From contig JASHOT010000210.1 in the NCBI GenBank assembly GCA_030040965.1, positions 1-64,000 of the forward strand: a stretch of 64,000 nucleotides of DNA, in the 5' to 3' direction. Numbering within the stretch: position 1 is the stretch's first letter; the number at the start of each line of letters is the position of its first letter. The notes beneath the pieces were generated by a model, which searched no databases, was not told where the DNA came from, and saw only the letters and a program-made list of their open reading frames with translations. Both the position numbers and the translations under genes were made by a program. Origin of the DNA: Candidatus Sulfotelmatobacter sp. (GTDB lineage: Bacteria; Acidobacteriota; Terriglobia; Terriglobales; Acidobacteriaceae). Below are positions 7,618-17,294 of this stretch, in pieces.

Positions 7618-9690
7618 ATGTTCAAGCACAGCGCATGGGTTACGACGATTGGGGTACTGGCGTTTTCGGTTTCGATGTTATCGGCGCAGAATGCCGCGAA
7701 GCCTCAGGAGCAGGCTCCGACTACATCGGTGGCTCCGGCCAGCGTCGAGATCACGCCGAAAACTCTTGACGCGCACGTGGGCGAGAAGGTCAAGTTCAGC
7801 GCATCCGCCAAAGACGCCGCGGGCAATCCGATCGATGCCAAGCCTTCCGTCTGGTTCGCGGCTCCCTTCGATCTGGCGGGCGCCGATGATGCGGGCGAAG
7901 TTACGTTTCATGCTCCCGGAATCGTTACTGTTGGCGCCGTGATCGCGGGCAAAGCCGGATACGCCACTGTCAACGTGCTGAACTCGAAGGTCACAAGCAT
8001 CGAGATCGAGAAACCGGCCGCTGTGGTTGCGGGAAGCGCCGAGAAGTTGAACGCCATCGCGCGCACGCAGAATGGCAATCCGCGCACCGATGCCGAAATC
8101 AAGTGGGGTTCTGACAAAACTACCGTCGTGACGGTTGATGCCGCCGGGCTCGTGACCGGCGTGGCTCCGGGCAGCGCGACGATCAAGGCGACGGCGGATG
8201 GCGTAAGCGCGACTGCAACCGTTGAGGTTCTGCGCGACGCAGTTCACAAATTGAAAATCACGCCCGCGTCGACCGATGCGCGCACCGGCGACGTGGTGCA
8301 CTTTGCCGCGTCCGATGCTTCGGGAGCCGTCAAGAATCCGCCGGTTCGCTGGTCGATCAGCGGCAGCGGCGCGGCGGTTTATGATGACGGAGCGTTTGTC
8401 GCGGAAAAGGCCGGGACCTATGTCATTACGGCGAGCAGCGGACAGCACACGGCATCGGCATCGGTTGTCGTCCGCCCGCGCAATGTTGAGCGTGAAGTTG
8501 AAGTCGTGGCCCACGTTCCCATGCCCGATCTGCAGATGTCGGAAGAGTGGATCATTGGGCATCACGCCTATCTCTCGACGGTCGCCGACAAAGTTTTCGT
8601 TTATGACATTGCCGACCCTGCCAATCCCAAGCTGCTTGACAGCCTCAAGGTCGATGCCCGCATCATCAACGACATCTCGACCACTCCCGATGAGAAGATC
8701 GGAGTCTTCACGCGCGAAGGCGCGTCTAATCGAAAGAACGGAATCGTCTTCCTCGATACGACCGATCCTTCTCACCTGAAAGTTCTCTCGGAGTACACCG
8801 CGACCGTGACCGGCGGCGTGCACAGCGCCTATATCGATGGTCACTACGTCTACATCACCGACGACGCCACTGGATCGCTGCGCATCATCGATTTCGCCGA
8901 TCCGAAGCATCCCAAAGAAGTCGCACGCTACCAGGTGGAGAATCCGACGGCGGTAACAATCAATACGGGCGAGGGCTCGATTTCAAGTGGCCGTTATCTG
9001 CACGATCTGCAGGTCAAAGATGGCATTGCCTATATCGCGTATTGGCGCGACGGATTGGTCATCCTCGATGTTGGCAACGGCATGGCCGGAGGCAGTCCGG
9101 AAAATCCCAAGGTCATCAGCCAATATCACTACAACCATTACGAGCTTTACGGCGATGGATGGCTCGCGGGCACGCATAGCGTGTTCCGCTACAAGAATTA
9201 TCTTTTCGTCGGCGATGAAGTTTTCCCTGCGATCTTCAATCTGGAAGATCGCGATCGCATTCCTGTCCGCGCCATCTGCCACGTGATGGACGTCACTGAC
9301 ATCAAACATCCGAAGGAAGTTGCGCAGTACGAGGTGCCGGAAGGCGGCTCACATAATTTCTGGGCTGCGAATGACATGCTGTATGAGGGCTATTACAGCG
9401 GTGGAGCGCGCGTGCTCGATATTTCGGGCGAGCTGCGCGGAGACCTCTATCGGCAAGGACGCGAGATTGCGCGTTTCTGGACCGGCGACCCGAAGGGATA
9501 TCGTCCGAACTTGCCGTTTGCCTGGGGTGGGCAGCCGTGCTCGGTGAAGTGCGACAGCGATTTGCTCAACAGCCTGATGTATTTCAATGATATTCACTCC
9601 GGACTGTGGATCGCAAAGCTGGGTGAGGCAAAATTCCAGGGATCGGCGACTGCGCCGCCGGTGCGCAAGAGCGAGCAGATGATTCATTGA
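7618..9690 (+). CDS. secreted protein with Ig-like (BIG2) domains and LVIVD repeats
   Basis: The 690-aa product has a signal peptide (cleavage near SMLSAQ) and two or three bacterial Ig-like segments at about residues 40-285, where motifs such as VTGVAPGSATIKATADG are typical of BIG2. A large C-terminal region (about 290-680) carries LVIVD-type propeller repeats, for example VFVYDIADPANPKLLDSL, LRIIDFADPKHPKEVARY and MDVTDIKHPKEVAQY. The start has GGAGGGG 3-4 bases upstream. LVIVD proteins are outer-surface or periplasmic beta-propellers of largely unknown role. It is in an operon with the preceding YncE-like gene; together they suggest an extracytoplasmic complex. Confidence 0.88.
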   Translation: MFKHSAWVTTIGVLAFSVSMLSAQNAAKPQEQAPTTSVAPASVEITPKTLDAHVGEKVKFSASAKDAAGNPIDAKPSVWFAAPFDLAGADDAGEVTFHAPGIVTVGAVIAGKAGYATVNVLNSKVTSIEIEKPAAVVAGSAEKLNAIARTQNGNPRTDAEIKWGSDKTTVVTVDAAGLVTGVAPGSATIKATADGVSATATVEVLRDAVHKLKITPASTDARTGDVVHFAASDASGAVKNPPVRWSISGSGAAVYDDGAFVAEKAGTYVITASSGQHTASASVVVRPRNVEREVEVVAHVPMPDLQMSEEWIIGHHAYLSTVADKVFVYDIADPANPKLLDSLKVDARIINDISTTPDEKIGVFTREGASNRKNGIVFLDTTDPSHLKVLSEYTATVTGGVHSAYIDGHYVYITDDATGSLRIIDFADPKHPKEVARYQVENPTAVTINTGEGSISSGRYLHDLQVKDGIAYIAYWRDGLVILDVGNGMAGGSPENPKVISQYHYNHYELYGDGWLAGTHSVFRYKNYLFVGDEVFPAIFNLEDRDRIPVRAICHVMDVTDIKHPKEVAQYEVPEGGSHNFWAANDMLYEGYYSGGARVLDISGELRGDLYRQGREIARFWTGDPKGYRPNLPFAWGGQPCSVKCDSDLLNSLMYFNDIHSGLWIAKLGEAKFQGSATAPPVRKSEQMIH

Positions 9691-9705
9691 CGCGCTCGCT
9701 TGGAG

Positions 9706-11055
9706 TCAGATCGCTTTTAGGTCTTGAGCGGAGGCAGTGTCTGAGATCGTTTCAGAGGCCGCGTCCCAATATACCTTCCGGCCCGACCAGTACGACTCTG
9801 CGGCCATCATGCAGGCGACGGAATGCGCAAAGCCGTCGTTCACAGAAGCGTTCGGCTGTTGGCGCGAGCGCATGCAGTCGAACCAGTTCCCCATGTGTTC
9901 CAGCGACAGATCGTCAATTCCCATGGGTGGGAGCTTGGTTTCGCCGGGCAGAAGAATGAACTTCGACCCGCGTTTTGCGTCAATGTCGGCGTCATCCTCG
10001 TGCGTGCCCTTCTCTTCAATCAACTGATAGCGCGGGCTACCCTCGCCGCCGATGTTGATCAGCGTCGCTTTCTTGCCCATGTAGCGCGTGAAGCTTGGGG
10101 CGTCGTTGCCGAAACTGGTGGAGTAGCTGACCAGAAATCCTTTGCGATATTCCAGCAGCGTTTGAAATGTGTCGGCATTCTCGCGGCCGTCGTGCCAGGC
10201 AAAGACTCCGCCATGGGACACGGCCGACTTGGGAAAGCTGTCATTCATACACCAGTGCACCAGATCGATCGCATGGCTCATCCACTGATCTGGAATGCCG
10301 CTTGAAAACTCTTTGTACAGGCGGAACTCGAAATAGAGTTGGGGATCGAACGCCCGCGCGGGCTTGGTCAGCAGCCACTTATTCCAATCAGTTTCCTGTT
10401 GGCGGATTTGCTTCACCTCTTCGCGCCCGCGCCAGCGCGGCCCGTGATAGTTCCAGACGATCTCAACTTTGCTGATGTCTCCTAGAGCGCCGCTTTGTAT
10501 GACGTCGTGTGCCGCTCGAGGATGGGGCTCGCTTCGATGCTGCGTGCCCACCTGCACGACCGATTTGGATTGCAATACGGTGTCGCGCGCTGCTTTTGCC
10601 TCGTCTAGAACATTTCCCATCGGCTTTTCAATATAGACATCTTTCCCAGCCTCAACCGCCATTCTCAGGAGTGTGGAGTGGGAGTGATCGGGCGTGGAGA
10701 TCAGCACCCCGTCGACATCTTTCATGGCAAGCAATTCTTCTATCTGCGCGGCAGCGCGAGGAACTCGACCGTAATAGCCAGTGTTGGTCGCGACCGCTCT
10801 CTGGCGATTCACGGTCCACAAGTCGCAGACGGCGACCATCTCTACACTGTGACTCGATTTCAGTTTGGATGCGATCCTGTCAAGCTCGCGGCCACGATTG
10901 CCGATGCCGACATGTCCAAGGGAAATGCGGTCGTTGGCGCCGATAATTTTTTCATAAGACAGGGCAGTGCGGGGCAGGACCGCGGTCGCTGCGATGGCGG
11001 CAGCCGACGTGCCCAGAAATGCTCGACGATTCATGCGCTCCAAGGAGTCAGTCAT
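9706..11055 (-). CDS. Tat-exported Gfo/Idh/MocA family oxidoreductase
   Basis: A 449-aa protein. It begins with a twin-arginine signal (MNRRAFLGTSAAAIAATAVL), followed by a Rossmann fold (HVGIGNRGREL) and the family motif EKPMGN, whose Lys takes part in substrate and NAD(P) binding. The C-terminal half is the alpha/beta substrate domain. Such Tat-exported members are common in Acidobacteriota and Planctomycetota and probably act on sugars with a pre-bound cofactor. I chose the ATG at 11055, which has GGAG 8 bases upstream, over a TTG four codons earlier. It lies 35 bases downstream of the CRTAC1-type gene and is probably co-transcribed. Confidence 0.9.
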   Translation of the reverse strand: MTDSLERMNRRAFLGTSAAAIAATAVLPRTALSYEKIIGANDRISLGHVGIGNRGRELDRIASKLKSSHSVEMVAVCDLWTVNRQRAVATNTGYYGRVPRAAAQIEELLAMKDVDGVLISTPDHSHSTLLRMAVEAGKDVYIEKPMGNVLDEAKAARDTVLQSKSVVQVGTQHRSEPHPRAAHDVIQSGALGDISKVEIVWNYHGPRWRGREEVKQIRQQETDWNKWLLTKPARAFDPQLYFEFRLYKEFSSGIPDQWMSHAIDLVHWCMNDSFPKSAVSHGGVFAWHDGRENADTFQTLLEYRKGFLVSYSTSFGNDAPSFTRYMGKKATLINIGGEGSPRYQLIEEKGTHEDDADIDAKRGSKFILLPGETKLPPMGIDDLSLEHMGNWFDCMRSRQQPNASVNDGFAHSVACMMAAESYWSGRKVYWDAASETISDTASAQDLKAI

Positions 11056-11090
11056 GGTGCACTCCAATTCTTGATCACCTATAAATTCGA

Positions 11091-12845
11091 TTAGCGAGAA
11101 ACAGCTTCGGACGATGGCAGGGCTACTTTGTCCTTGATGCCCTGACCTTCAACGATCGTATAGATGAAATCCGCAGGCACGTTGCGCAGGGTCTCGATTT
11201 CGCCGTTCGGCCAACGCACGGTTACTTCGTCCATGTTCGTGTTCTTGCCCAGCCCAAAGTGCTGCCGCAGATCGTTCTGAGAAATGTAGCTCGAGCCACC
11301 TTTCACTTCGCTCAACTGCGTCACGCCACCGGCCTTCACAGTCACACGGGCACCGATGGCGAGCCGGTTGCTCTTTGTTCCCAGCAGACGAAACAGCGCG
11401 CGATGATTTCCATTCTGGCAATGATTGAGCAGAAGCGACGGCGGCTGACCAACGTTAAGCGTCACAACATCGACGCAGCCGTCGTTGTTAATGTCGCCGA
11501 ATGCCGCGCCCCGCCGCGATTGCAGGGGCATGTCGGAAAATCCCACCGACCCACCGACTTCCTCAAACGTTCCGTCATGCTTGTTGCGGAATAGCAGCAT
11601 CGGCTGCTTGTAGTGCGCCGCGTTGGGAATCGTATCGACCTGCGGATAGACATGCCCGTTGGCAACAAAAATGTCGGTCCAGCCCGAATTGTCGAAGTCC
11701 ACGAATCCTGTGCCCCACCCCACATACGGATGGCTCGGCTGCCCGATGCCCGCATGCCAGGTCACGTCGGCGAATCCATTGTCGCCATTATTGTGATAGA
11801 GCGTGTCGGACTGATCGACAAACTCGGTCACCATCAAATCGAGCCGGCCCCTGTGATCGTAATCGCCAAAATCGACGCCCATCGATCCCAGTTCCTGCCC
11901 GTCTCCGCTCAGGTCGGCGCCCAGCATGAGCCCCATTTCTTCGAACGTTCCATCATGCTTGTTGCGATAGAGATAATTTGGGCCCGCGTCGTTGGCGACG
12001 TATAAATCCGGCCAGCCATCGTTGTCGTAATCGCCCCACACCACGCCCATGCCGTAATAGTGCTTGGGATCGTCCACCCCGGCCTTCTTCGATACATCTT
12101 CAAACGTTCCATCACCGCGGTTGTGAAACAGAAAATCCGACTCGCCCGGCAATCCCCAGGGACCGCACTGCACCATCACGCCCCGAAAGCGGCAAAACTT
12201 TTCGTTGCTGCCGAGTTCGGGCAGTTTGTCCATATCGACGTGGACATAGCGCGAAACGAACAGATCGACGTTTCCGTCACGGTCGTAATCGCCCCACGCC
12301 GCTCCCAGACTCAGCCCGCCGACGGCGACCCCTGCCTTCTCGGTCACATCTTCAAACTTGCATCCGCCCAGATTGTGGTAAAGCACATTGCCGCCGTAGC
12401 TGGTGACATAAAGATCGGGCAGACCATCGTTGTCGTAGTCGGCAACCGCAACACCCATGCCCCAGCCAATGCGATTCAGCCCAGCTTGTTTGGTGATGTC
12501 AGTGAACTTGAGATCCGCGTCCTGATGGTAGAGCGTCACCAGCGGATCGCCGCCGTGCTGGCGATAACGGTCGACGGTCGATCCGTTGACCACGACGATG
12601 TCGAGTTTGCCGTCGTTGTCGCAATCGAACAGGCCGATGCCTCCGCTGACCGATTCAATGATGTAACGCTTGTCGGGAGAAGAAATATGCGGAACCGTCA
12701 GCCCGGCCTGCCGGGCGATGTCTTCAAAATGAGGCAGAGAAGATGGATTGCTGATTTGAGTCTTGGGCAAGGCTGATTTGAGAGGAGTGACTTGCGCAGA
12801 AGCCAGCGCTGCCGAGAAAAAAAGTAGGGAGAAGAGCCTGCGCAT
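11091..12845 (-). CDS. CRTAC1-family secreted protein (VCBS/FG-GAP repeats, ASPIC/UnbV domain)
   Basis: The 584-aa protein has a Sec signal peptide (cleavage after LASAQ) and a series of integrin-like calcium-binding repeats such as LFDCDNDGKLDIVVVNG, VADYDNDGLPDLYVTSYG, GDYDRDGNVDLFVSRY and GDYDNDGWPDLYVANDAG. It ends in an ASPIC/UnbV domain (SNRLAIGARVTVKAGG, then VTVRWPNGEIETLRNVP). The repeats form a beta-propeller with a Ca2+ site in the D-x-D-x-D/N-G loops. Family members are secreted and their substrate is unknown. It precedes the oxidoreductase gene in the same direction. Confidence 0.92.
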   Translation of the reverse strand: MRRLFSLLFFSAALASAQVTPLKSALPKTQISNPSSLPHFEDIARQAGLTVPHISSPDKRYIIESVSGGIGLFDCDNDGKLDIVVVNGSTVDRYRQHGGDPLVTLYHQDADLKFTDITKQAGLNRIGWGMGVAVADYDNDGLPDLYVTSYGGNVLYHNLGGCKFEDVTEKAGVAVGGLSLGAAWGDYDRDGNVDLFVSRYVHVDMDKLPELGSNEKFCRFRGVMVQCGPWGLPGESDFLFHNRGDGTFEDVSKKAGVDDPKHYYGMGVVWGDYDNDGWPDLYVANDAGPNYLYRNKHDGTFEEMGLMLGADLSGDGQELGSMGVDFGDYDHRGRLDLMVTEFVDQSDTLYHNNGDNGFADVTWHAGIGQPSHPYVGWGTGFVDFDNSGWTDIFVANGHVYPQVDTIPNAAHYKQPMLLFRNKHDGTFEEVGGSVGFSDMPLQSRRGAAFGDINNDGCVDVVTLNVGQPPSLLLNHCQNGNHRALFRLLGTKSNRLAIGARVTVKAGGVTQLSEVKGGSSYISQNDLRQHFGLGKNTNMDEVTVRWPNGEIETLRNVPADFIYTIVEGQGIKDKVALPSSEAVSR

Positions 12846-12975
12846 GAGAACGAATCGTGGTTATTGTATCCCCTTCAGGACGCGAAATATCTTCCCATGG
12901 GATGGAGATTGGATTGGGATCGATGGGCTGAGGCGGCCTGAATTCAGGGTCAATTCGTGATTTTTTCGTATTCGA

Positions 12976-13506
12976 TTACTTTTCTTTGCTGGCTTTGCCG
13001 TCCATCACCATGGTCCAGTTTGTCCCGTCCGGCGACATTTCGAAGGTGAAAGTATAGGAGGTCGGCGAACCGATCTTCATCGTGAACTTGCCTTTCAACG
13101 TCTTGCCGCCCATCTTCTCGTCGCTCGTCCAGGTCCAGGTATCGCCGTTCACTTGTCCTCGCGAGTCGTCGAACTCGCCCCAGCTGTTGAACTCACGATA
13201 GGTGTAAGCCTTGTCGTCGGCGGAGTAGCCTAGCACCGATAGCCCGGTTCCATTGCCCATCGAACTCTGATAATTCGAGTGGCAGACGAGGAAGAAGTCT
13301 CCCTCCATCCATTCGCACTTTTCATTTTCGGTCATCTTGCCAGCCGGATTCATCGGCCCGGCTTTCATATCTCCCTCGAGAGTCCAGGTGCCGGCAAAGA
13401 TTGCAAGTTTTTGGTGCTCAGGGCCAGGCTTGGGCATATCCGTCTGGCAGAGTGCCGCGATGGTCAGTGCGGCACAGGCGGCAAGCAGGATCGCAGTTTT
13501 TTTCAT
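12976..13506 (-). CDS. DUF1579 family secreted protein
   Basis: A 176-aa exported protein: signal peptide MKKTAILLAACAALTIAALCQ, then a lipocalin-like DUF1579 domain with its usual opening (HQKLAIFAGTWTLEGDMK) and later YREFNSWGEFDDSRG. The family's function is unknown; the fold suggests binding of a small ligand. I chose the ATG at 13506 because it begins the signal peptide and has GAGG 5 bases upstream; the upstream frame to 13602 has no signal. It is monocistronic, with a divergent GloVer array beyond. Confidence 0.88.
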   Translation of the reverse strand: MKKTAILLAACAALTIAALCQTDMPKPGPEHQKLAIFAGTWTLEGDMKAGPMNPAGKMTENEKCEWMEGDFFLVCHSNYQSSMGNGTGLSVLGYSADDKAYTYREFNSWGEFDDSRGQVNGDTWTWTSDEKMGGKTLKGKFTMKIGSPTSYTFTFEMSPDGTNWTMVMDGKASKEK

Positions 13507-13996
13507 GTTGCCTCGTGACTGATGATATAGACGAATCCGATCGCGGATTGTGAGTCGCAGCGCGGTTGCGATTGCGGGCGCCATCTTAGCTTCGCGCCAC
13601 AAAGATCGTCAACCGCGGCGCTTCGCACATATGCAAGAATCTTCACTCCTATCAGTATTGATTTGGGGCGTGCAAAAAGATACTCACAATTGACAACCAA
13701 AATACGCTTCGAGAATAATGCCGTGGTTCGCCAAAGTCGACCCTCCTCCGCAAGTCTGAAGCCTGGCAGGTTTCGAGTTTATCCCGCAGACTTGCTCTGC
13801 CGTAGTCCGATCATTTCGCATGCGAAGTGATCTTCATCCGATCGCAGGATTGTAGCTGGCAAGCGAATTTAAGACTGGAACGATTCAGTTCACGACAACC
13901 GAGTAGACCTGAACGGGAGACTCCATTTCCAGATGTGTAGTTCCGGGTAACGTTAACCTTTGCGACGCGGCAGCATAGCCGCAGAAGGAGATTCTC
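13507..13996. other. divergent intergenic region upstream of the GloVer array
   Basis: About 490 bases with no supported gene. It must contain the promoter of the DUF1579 gene and, on the other side, the promoter for the first GloVer gene, whose AAGGAG ribosome site is at 13985-13990. No clear operator or hairpin was found. Confidence 0.4.
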
Positions 13997-15571
13997 ATGA
14001 AGAAAATTACGTTCGCGAAGATCGTTTGTCTTGCAGCCGCATTCTGCCTGGCAGCATCGATCGCACTAAACGCGCAAGCCTTTACCGAATTGCGCGCATT
14101 CAATGGGACGAATGGCTGGAGCGCATCATCACTCGTGCAAGGGTTCGACGGGAACTTCTACGGGACGACACAGTGGGGTGGGACCACCTTCCGCGAAAGC
14201 GGGCCCACCGACCCCGGCGATGGCACGGTTTTTGAGATCACGCCCGATGGCGGGTTGGCTACGCTCTACAATTTCTGTTCTCTGGTAAATTCCCAGGGCG
14301 AATGCGCCGACGGCCAACGCCCGAACGGCCTGATCTTGGCGGGCAACGGAAACTTTTATGGGACGACGTTTGCCGGCGGCAGCGGCGGCAACTCGGGATT
14401 TATTGCACCGGAAGGCACCGTCTTTGAGATCACCGCGACGGGGACGTTGACAACCCTCTACAGCTTTTGCACCCAGATCAGCGGTCCGGTTTGCCTCGAC
14501 GGCGCGTATCCCATGGCTGGGCTAGTGCAGGGCGTGAACGGGAGTTTTTACGGGACGACGCAGAGCGGAGGGAACGGAAGCACCGCCGGCGGCGGAGGGA
14601 CGATCTTTGAGATCACGGCGGCGGGGAAGCTGACCACGCTCTATAACTTCTGCTCGCAAACCAATTGCACGGACGGCGCCGAACCTTTGAATGGCCTGGT
14701 GCTGGCACACGATGGGAATTTCTACGGGACCACTACCGAGGGTGGGGCGAACGTGAACCAGTTCTGTCCGTCGGGCTGTGGAACGATCTTCAAAATCACG
14801 CCAGAAGGCGAACTGACCACGCTGCACAATTTTTGCGCGAAAAAGGGCTGCACAGATGGCGCCAACCCGGCGGGGGCGCTGATCGAAGGGTCCGATGGGG
14901 CATTCTATGGAACCGTACAAACGGGAGGAAACGCGAGTTCGTTGGGCGGTTTCGATTACCGGATAACCCCCGCGGGAAAATTCTCGGTCCTTTACGAATT
15001 CTGCGCCGAGTCGGGCTGCCCCGACGGCGTGGATCCGCAAGGCGGAGTGATCCAGGCTACGGATGGGAACTTCTACGGGGTAACCAACCAGGGCGGTGCC
15101 CACACCCTCGGCACGGCATACGAATTGACTCCGGCGGGCGATTTAACCACGCTCTACAGCTTCTGCTCGCAAAGCGGCTGCAGCGACGGTGAGTACATCA
15201 CTTCGGGCCTGATGCAAGCCACGAACGGAACGTTCTACGGCGCGTCCAGCGCGGGGGGGAAAGACTCCGACTGCTCCAATGACGGCACGCCGGGGTGCGG
15301 CACGATCTACAGCATCGCGAACGGACTGGGTCCATTCGTCGAATCGAATCCGGTGTTCGGCAAGGCCGGGCAGAACGTCCACATTCTCGGAAACAATCTG
15401 ACGGGCGCAAGCAGCGTGGCGTTCAACGGAACGGCGGCGACGACGTTCACTGTGGTTTCGGCGACGCAGATTCGAGTGACTGTGCCGACGGGGGCGACGA
15501 CAGGGACGATCGTTGTGACCACGCCGACAGGAACACTGAACAGCAATGTGGCGTTCCAGGTGTTGCCGTAA
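13997..15571 (+). CDS. GloVer repeat protein 1 (seven-unit, TIG-terminated)
   Basis: The 524-aa protein has a signal peptide (to about LNAQA) and seven repeats of the TIGR03803 Gloeo/Verruco type. Each unit has a DGNFYGTT-xx-GG stretch, then GTVFEITPxGxLTTLYNFC and a short loop ending in CxDG. A C-terminal IPT/TIG-like domain begins near GLGPFVESNPVFGKAG and ends NSNVAFQVLP. The cysteines in each FC-x4-C loop are well placed for a disulfide. Seven units suggest a seven-bladed beta-propeller; this is inference. Export is certain from the signal; the ligand and role are unknown. It is first of the array, preceded by an AAGGAG site. Confidence 0.92.
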   Translation: MKKITFAKIVCLAAAFCLAASIALNAQAFTELRAFNGTNGWSASSLVQGFDGNFYGTTQWGGTTFRESGPTDPGDGTVFEITPDGGLATLYNFCSLVNSQGECADGQRPNGLILAGNGNFYGTTFAGGSGGNSGFIAPEGTVFEITATGTLTTLYSFCTQISGPVCLDGAYPMAGLVQGVNGSFYGTTQSGGNGSTAGGGGTIFEITAAGKLTTLYNFCSQTNCTDGAEPLNGLVLAHDGNFYGTTTEGGANVNQFCPSGCGTIFKITPEGELTTLHNFCAKKGCTDGANPAGALIEGSDGAFYGTVQTGGNASSLGGFDYRITPAGKFSVLYEFCAESGCPDGVDPQGGVIQATDGNFYGVTNQGGAHTLGTAYELTPAGDLTTLYSFCSQSGCSDGEYITSGLMQATNGTFYGASSAGGKDSDCSNDGTPGCGTIYSIANGLGPFVESNPVFGKAGQNVHILGNNLTGASSVAFNGTAATTFTVVSATQIRVTVPTGATTGTIVVTTPTGTLNSNVAFQVLP

Positions 15572-15674
15572 GGCCTCGTGGGCCGCGAAAACAGGAAAGC
15601 GCGAGGCCTTTTCGGGCCTCCCCAAACCTTTCTGAACAGAAAGAATATTTTGGCCAAAGAAAGAGGAGCTTGCC

Positions 15675-17246
15675 ATGAAGAAGACTACACTTTTCACCTT
15701 TTGCCTCGTGGCTTTGCTGGGCACGGCGGCAGCGATCGCCGCGCAGGGGCAAAGCTACTCGGTGGTCGCGGATTTCAACCCGACGTACGGGGAGAATCCG
15801 GCGGGGCCGCTGGTGCAAGGAACCGATGGCAATTTGTACGGCGTCACGGAAACGGGCGGGAACACCAACAGTGTCTGCCCACAGCCGGAAAGCGGAACGA
15901 TCGGCGCCGGCTGCGGATCGGTGTACAAGGTGACGCCGGCGGGACAACTGACCGAACTGTATGAGTTCTGCTCGCAGACGGACTGCGTGGATGGCGCCTA
16001 TCCCATCGGCAGCCTCGTCTTGGGGACGAACGGGAACTTCTATGGAACGACTTTCATTGGCGGAGCCAGCAACCAGGGCACGGTATTCGAAATTACGCCT
16101 GCGGGCAAACTGACCACTCTTTATAGTTTCTGCTCGCTGGCGAATTGTACCGATGGCGCATTGCCGAACGGCGGATTGGTGGAAGGCGCGAACGGAAATT
16201 TCTACGGCACGACGGAGATCGGCGGAGGCGGAAAAGATACGAGCATCTGCGTGCCGTGGTATTACGACCCTCCGGTTAGCGGATGCGGGACGGTGTTTGA
16301 AATTACGTCCGCCGGGAAGTTGCAGACCCTCTACTCGTTCTGCTCGAAGGACAAGTGTACGGACGGAGACCTGCCATATACGGGGATGACGCTGGGATCT
16401 GACGGGATTTTCTACGGCACGACATATGGCGGGGGAAACACGATTGCCACCTCAATCTGTGTGACGCCGGGATGCGGAACGATCTTCCGCATGTCGCAAG
16501 CCGGAGAGCTTACGACGATGTACAGATTTTGCCTGCTGGCCAACGAAGCGAATCCGTGCCTGTCCGGTGTGAATCCCGAGACGACGCTGGTGCAGGCGAC
16601 GGACGGAAATCTGTATGGAACGGCAGGGAACATTTTTTCGATCACACCCACGGACAAGCTGACCGTTATTCGTCACGGACGCGGGATACCTGCTATCTCG
16701 GGGATGATTCAAGCCACGGACGGGAATTTTTATGCCACGCAATGGGGCGGGCTCGCCAAGTGCAGCGAAGGCAGCCCGTGCGGGGACATTTTAAAGTTCC
16801 AGAGTTCGGGCACCTACAACTTCCTCTACGACTTCTGCGAGCAGTCGGGTTGCGCCGATGGCGCGTTACCGGCCAGTGGACTGATGCAGGCTACGAACGG
16901 AATTCTTTATGGCACAACGCTGTTCGGAGGCACCGGGCTCGAGGAAGGCTGCAATGTGCATGGGAATTCGGGTTGCGGCGTGGTATTCAGCGAGGCGCTC
17001 GGCTTTAGCCCGTTTGTCGAGACGGTTTTCAATTTTGGCAGGGCCGGTGCGACCGTGGGCATCCTGGGCAATGGATTGACGGGCACCACAAGTGTGACGT
17101 TCAACGGAGTGGTGGCGACGTTCCATGTCGTATCCGACACCCACATCACGGCGACGGTGCCGGCGGGTGCGGCGAGTGGAGCGATTGAAGTGGTGACGCC
17201 GAGCGGAACGCTCTCGAGTAATGTGGCGTTTCATGTTTTGCCGTAA
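15675..17246 (+). CDS. GloVer repeat protein 2
   Basis: A 523-aa paralogue of the preceding gene with the same plan: signal peptide, seven repeats and the TIG-like end (GATVGILGNGLTGTTSVTFNG). Unit 5 is short (GNLYGTAGNIFSITPTDKL) and has lost the FC/C cysteine pair, so this copy has diverged most in the middle. The start has GAGGAGCTTGCC upstream. It lies 103 bases after the first gene, in the same direction. Confidence 0.92.
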   Translation: MKKTTLFTFCLVALLGTAAAIAAQGQSYSVVADFNPTYGENPAGPLVQGTDGNLYGVTETGGNTNSVCPQPESGTIGAGCGSVYKVTPAGQLTELYEFCSQTDCVDGAYPIGSLVLGTNGNFYGTTFIGGASNQGTVFEITPAGKLTTLYSFCSLANCTDGALPNGGLVEGANGNFYGTTEIGGGGKDTSICVPWYYDPPVSGCGTVFEITSAGKLQTLYSFCSKDKCTDGDLPYTGMTLGSDGIFYGTTYGGGNTIATSICVTPGCGTIFRMSQAGELTTMYRFCLLANEANPCLSGVNPETTLVQATDGNLYGTAGNIFSITPTDKLTVIRHGRGIPAISGMIQATDGNFYATQWGGLAKCSEGSPCGDILKFQSSGTYNFLYDFCEQSGCADGALPASGLMQATNGILYGTTLFGGTGLEEGCNVHGNSGCGVVFSEALGFSPFVETVFNFGRAGATVGILGNGLTGTTSVTFNGVVATFHVVSDTHITATVPAGAASGAIEVVTPSGTLSSNVAFHVLP

Positions 17247-17294
17247 GGTCTTTCACCGCAGAGGACACAGGTCCATTCAGAGGACGGAGGAACG

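Noticed and set aside
7678-8910. 410-codon minus-strand open frame opposite the LVIVD gene
   Set aside because: Same reason: no motif, shadow composition, and the plus-strand gene has a signal peptide and clear domains.
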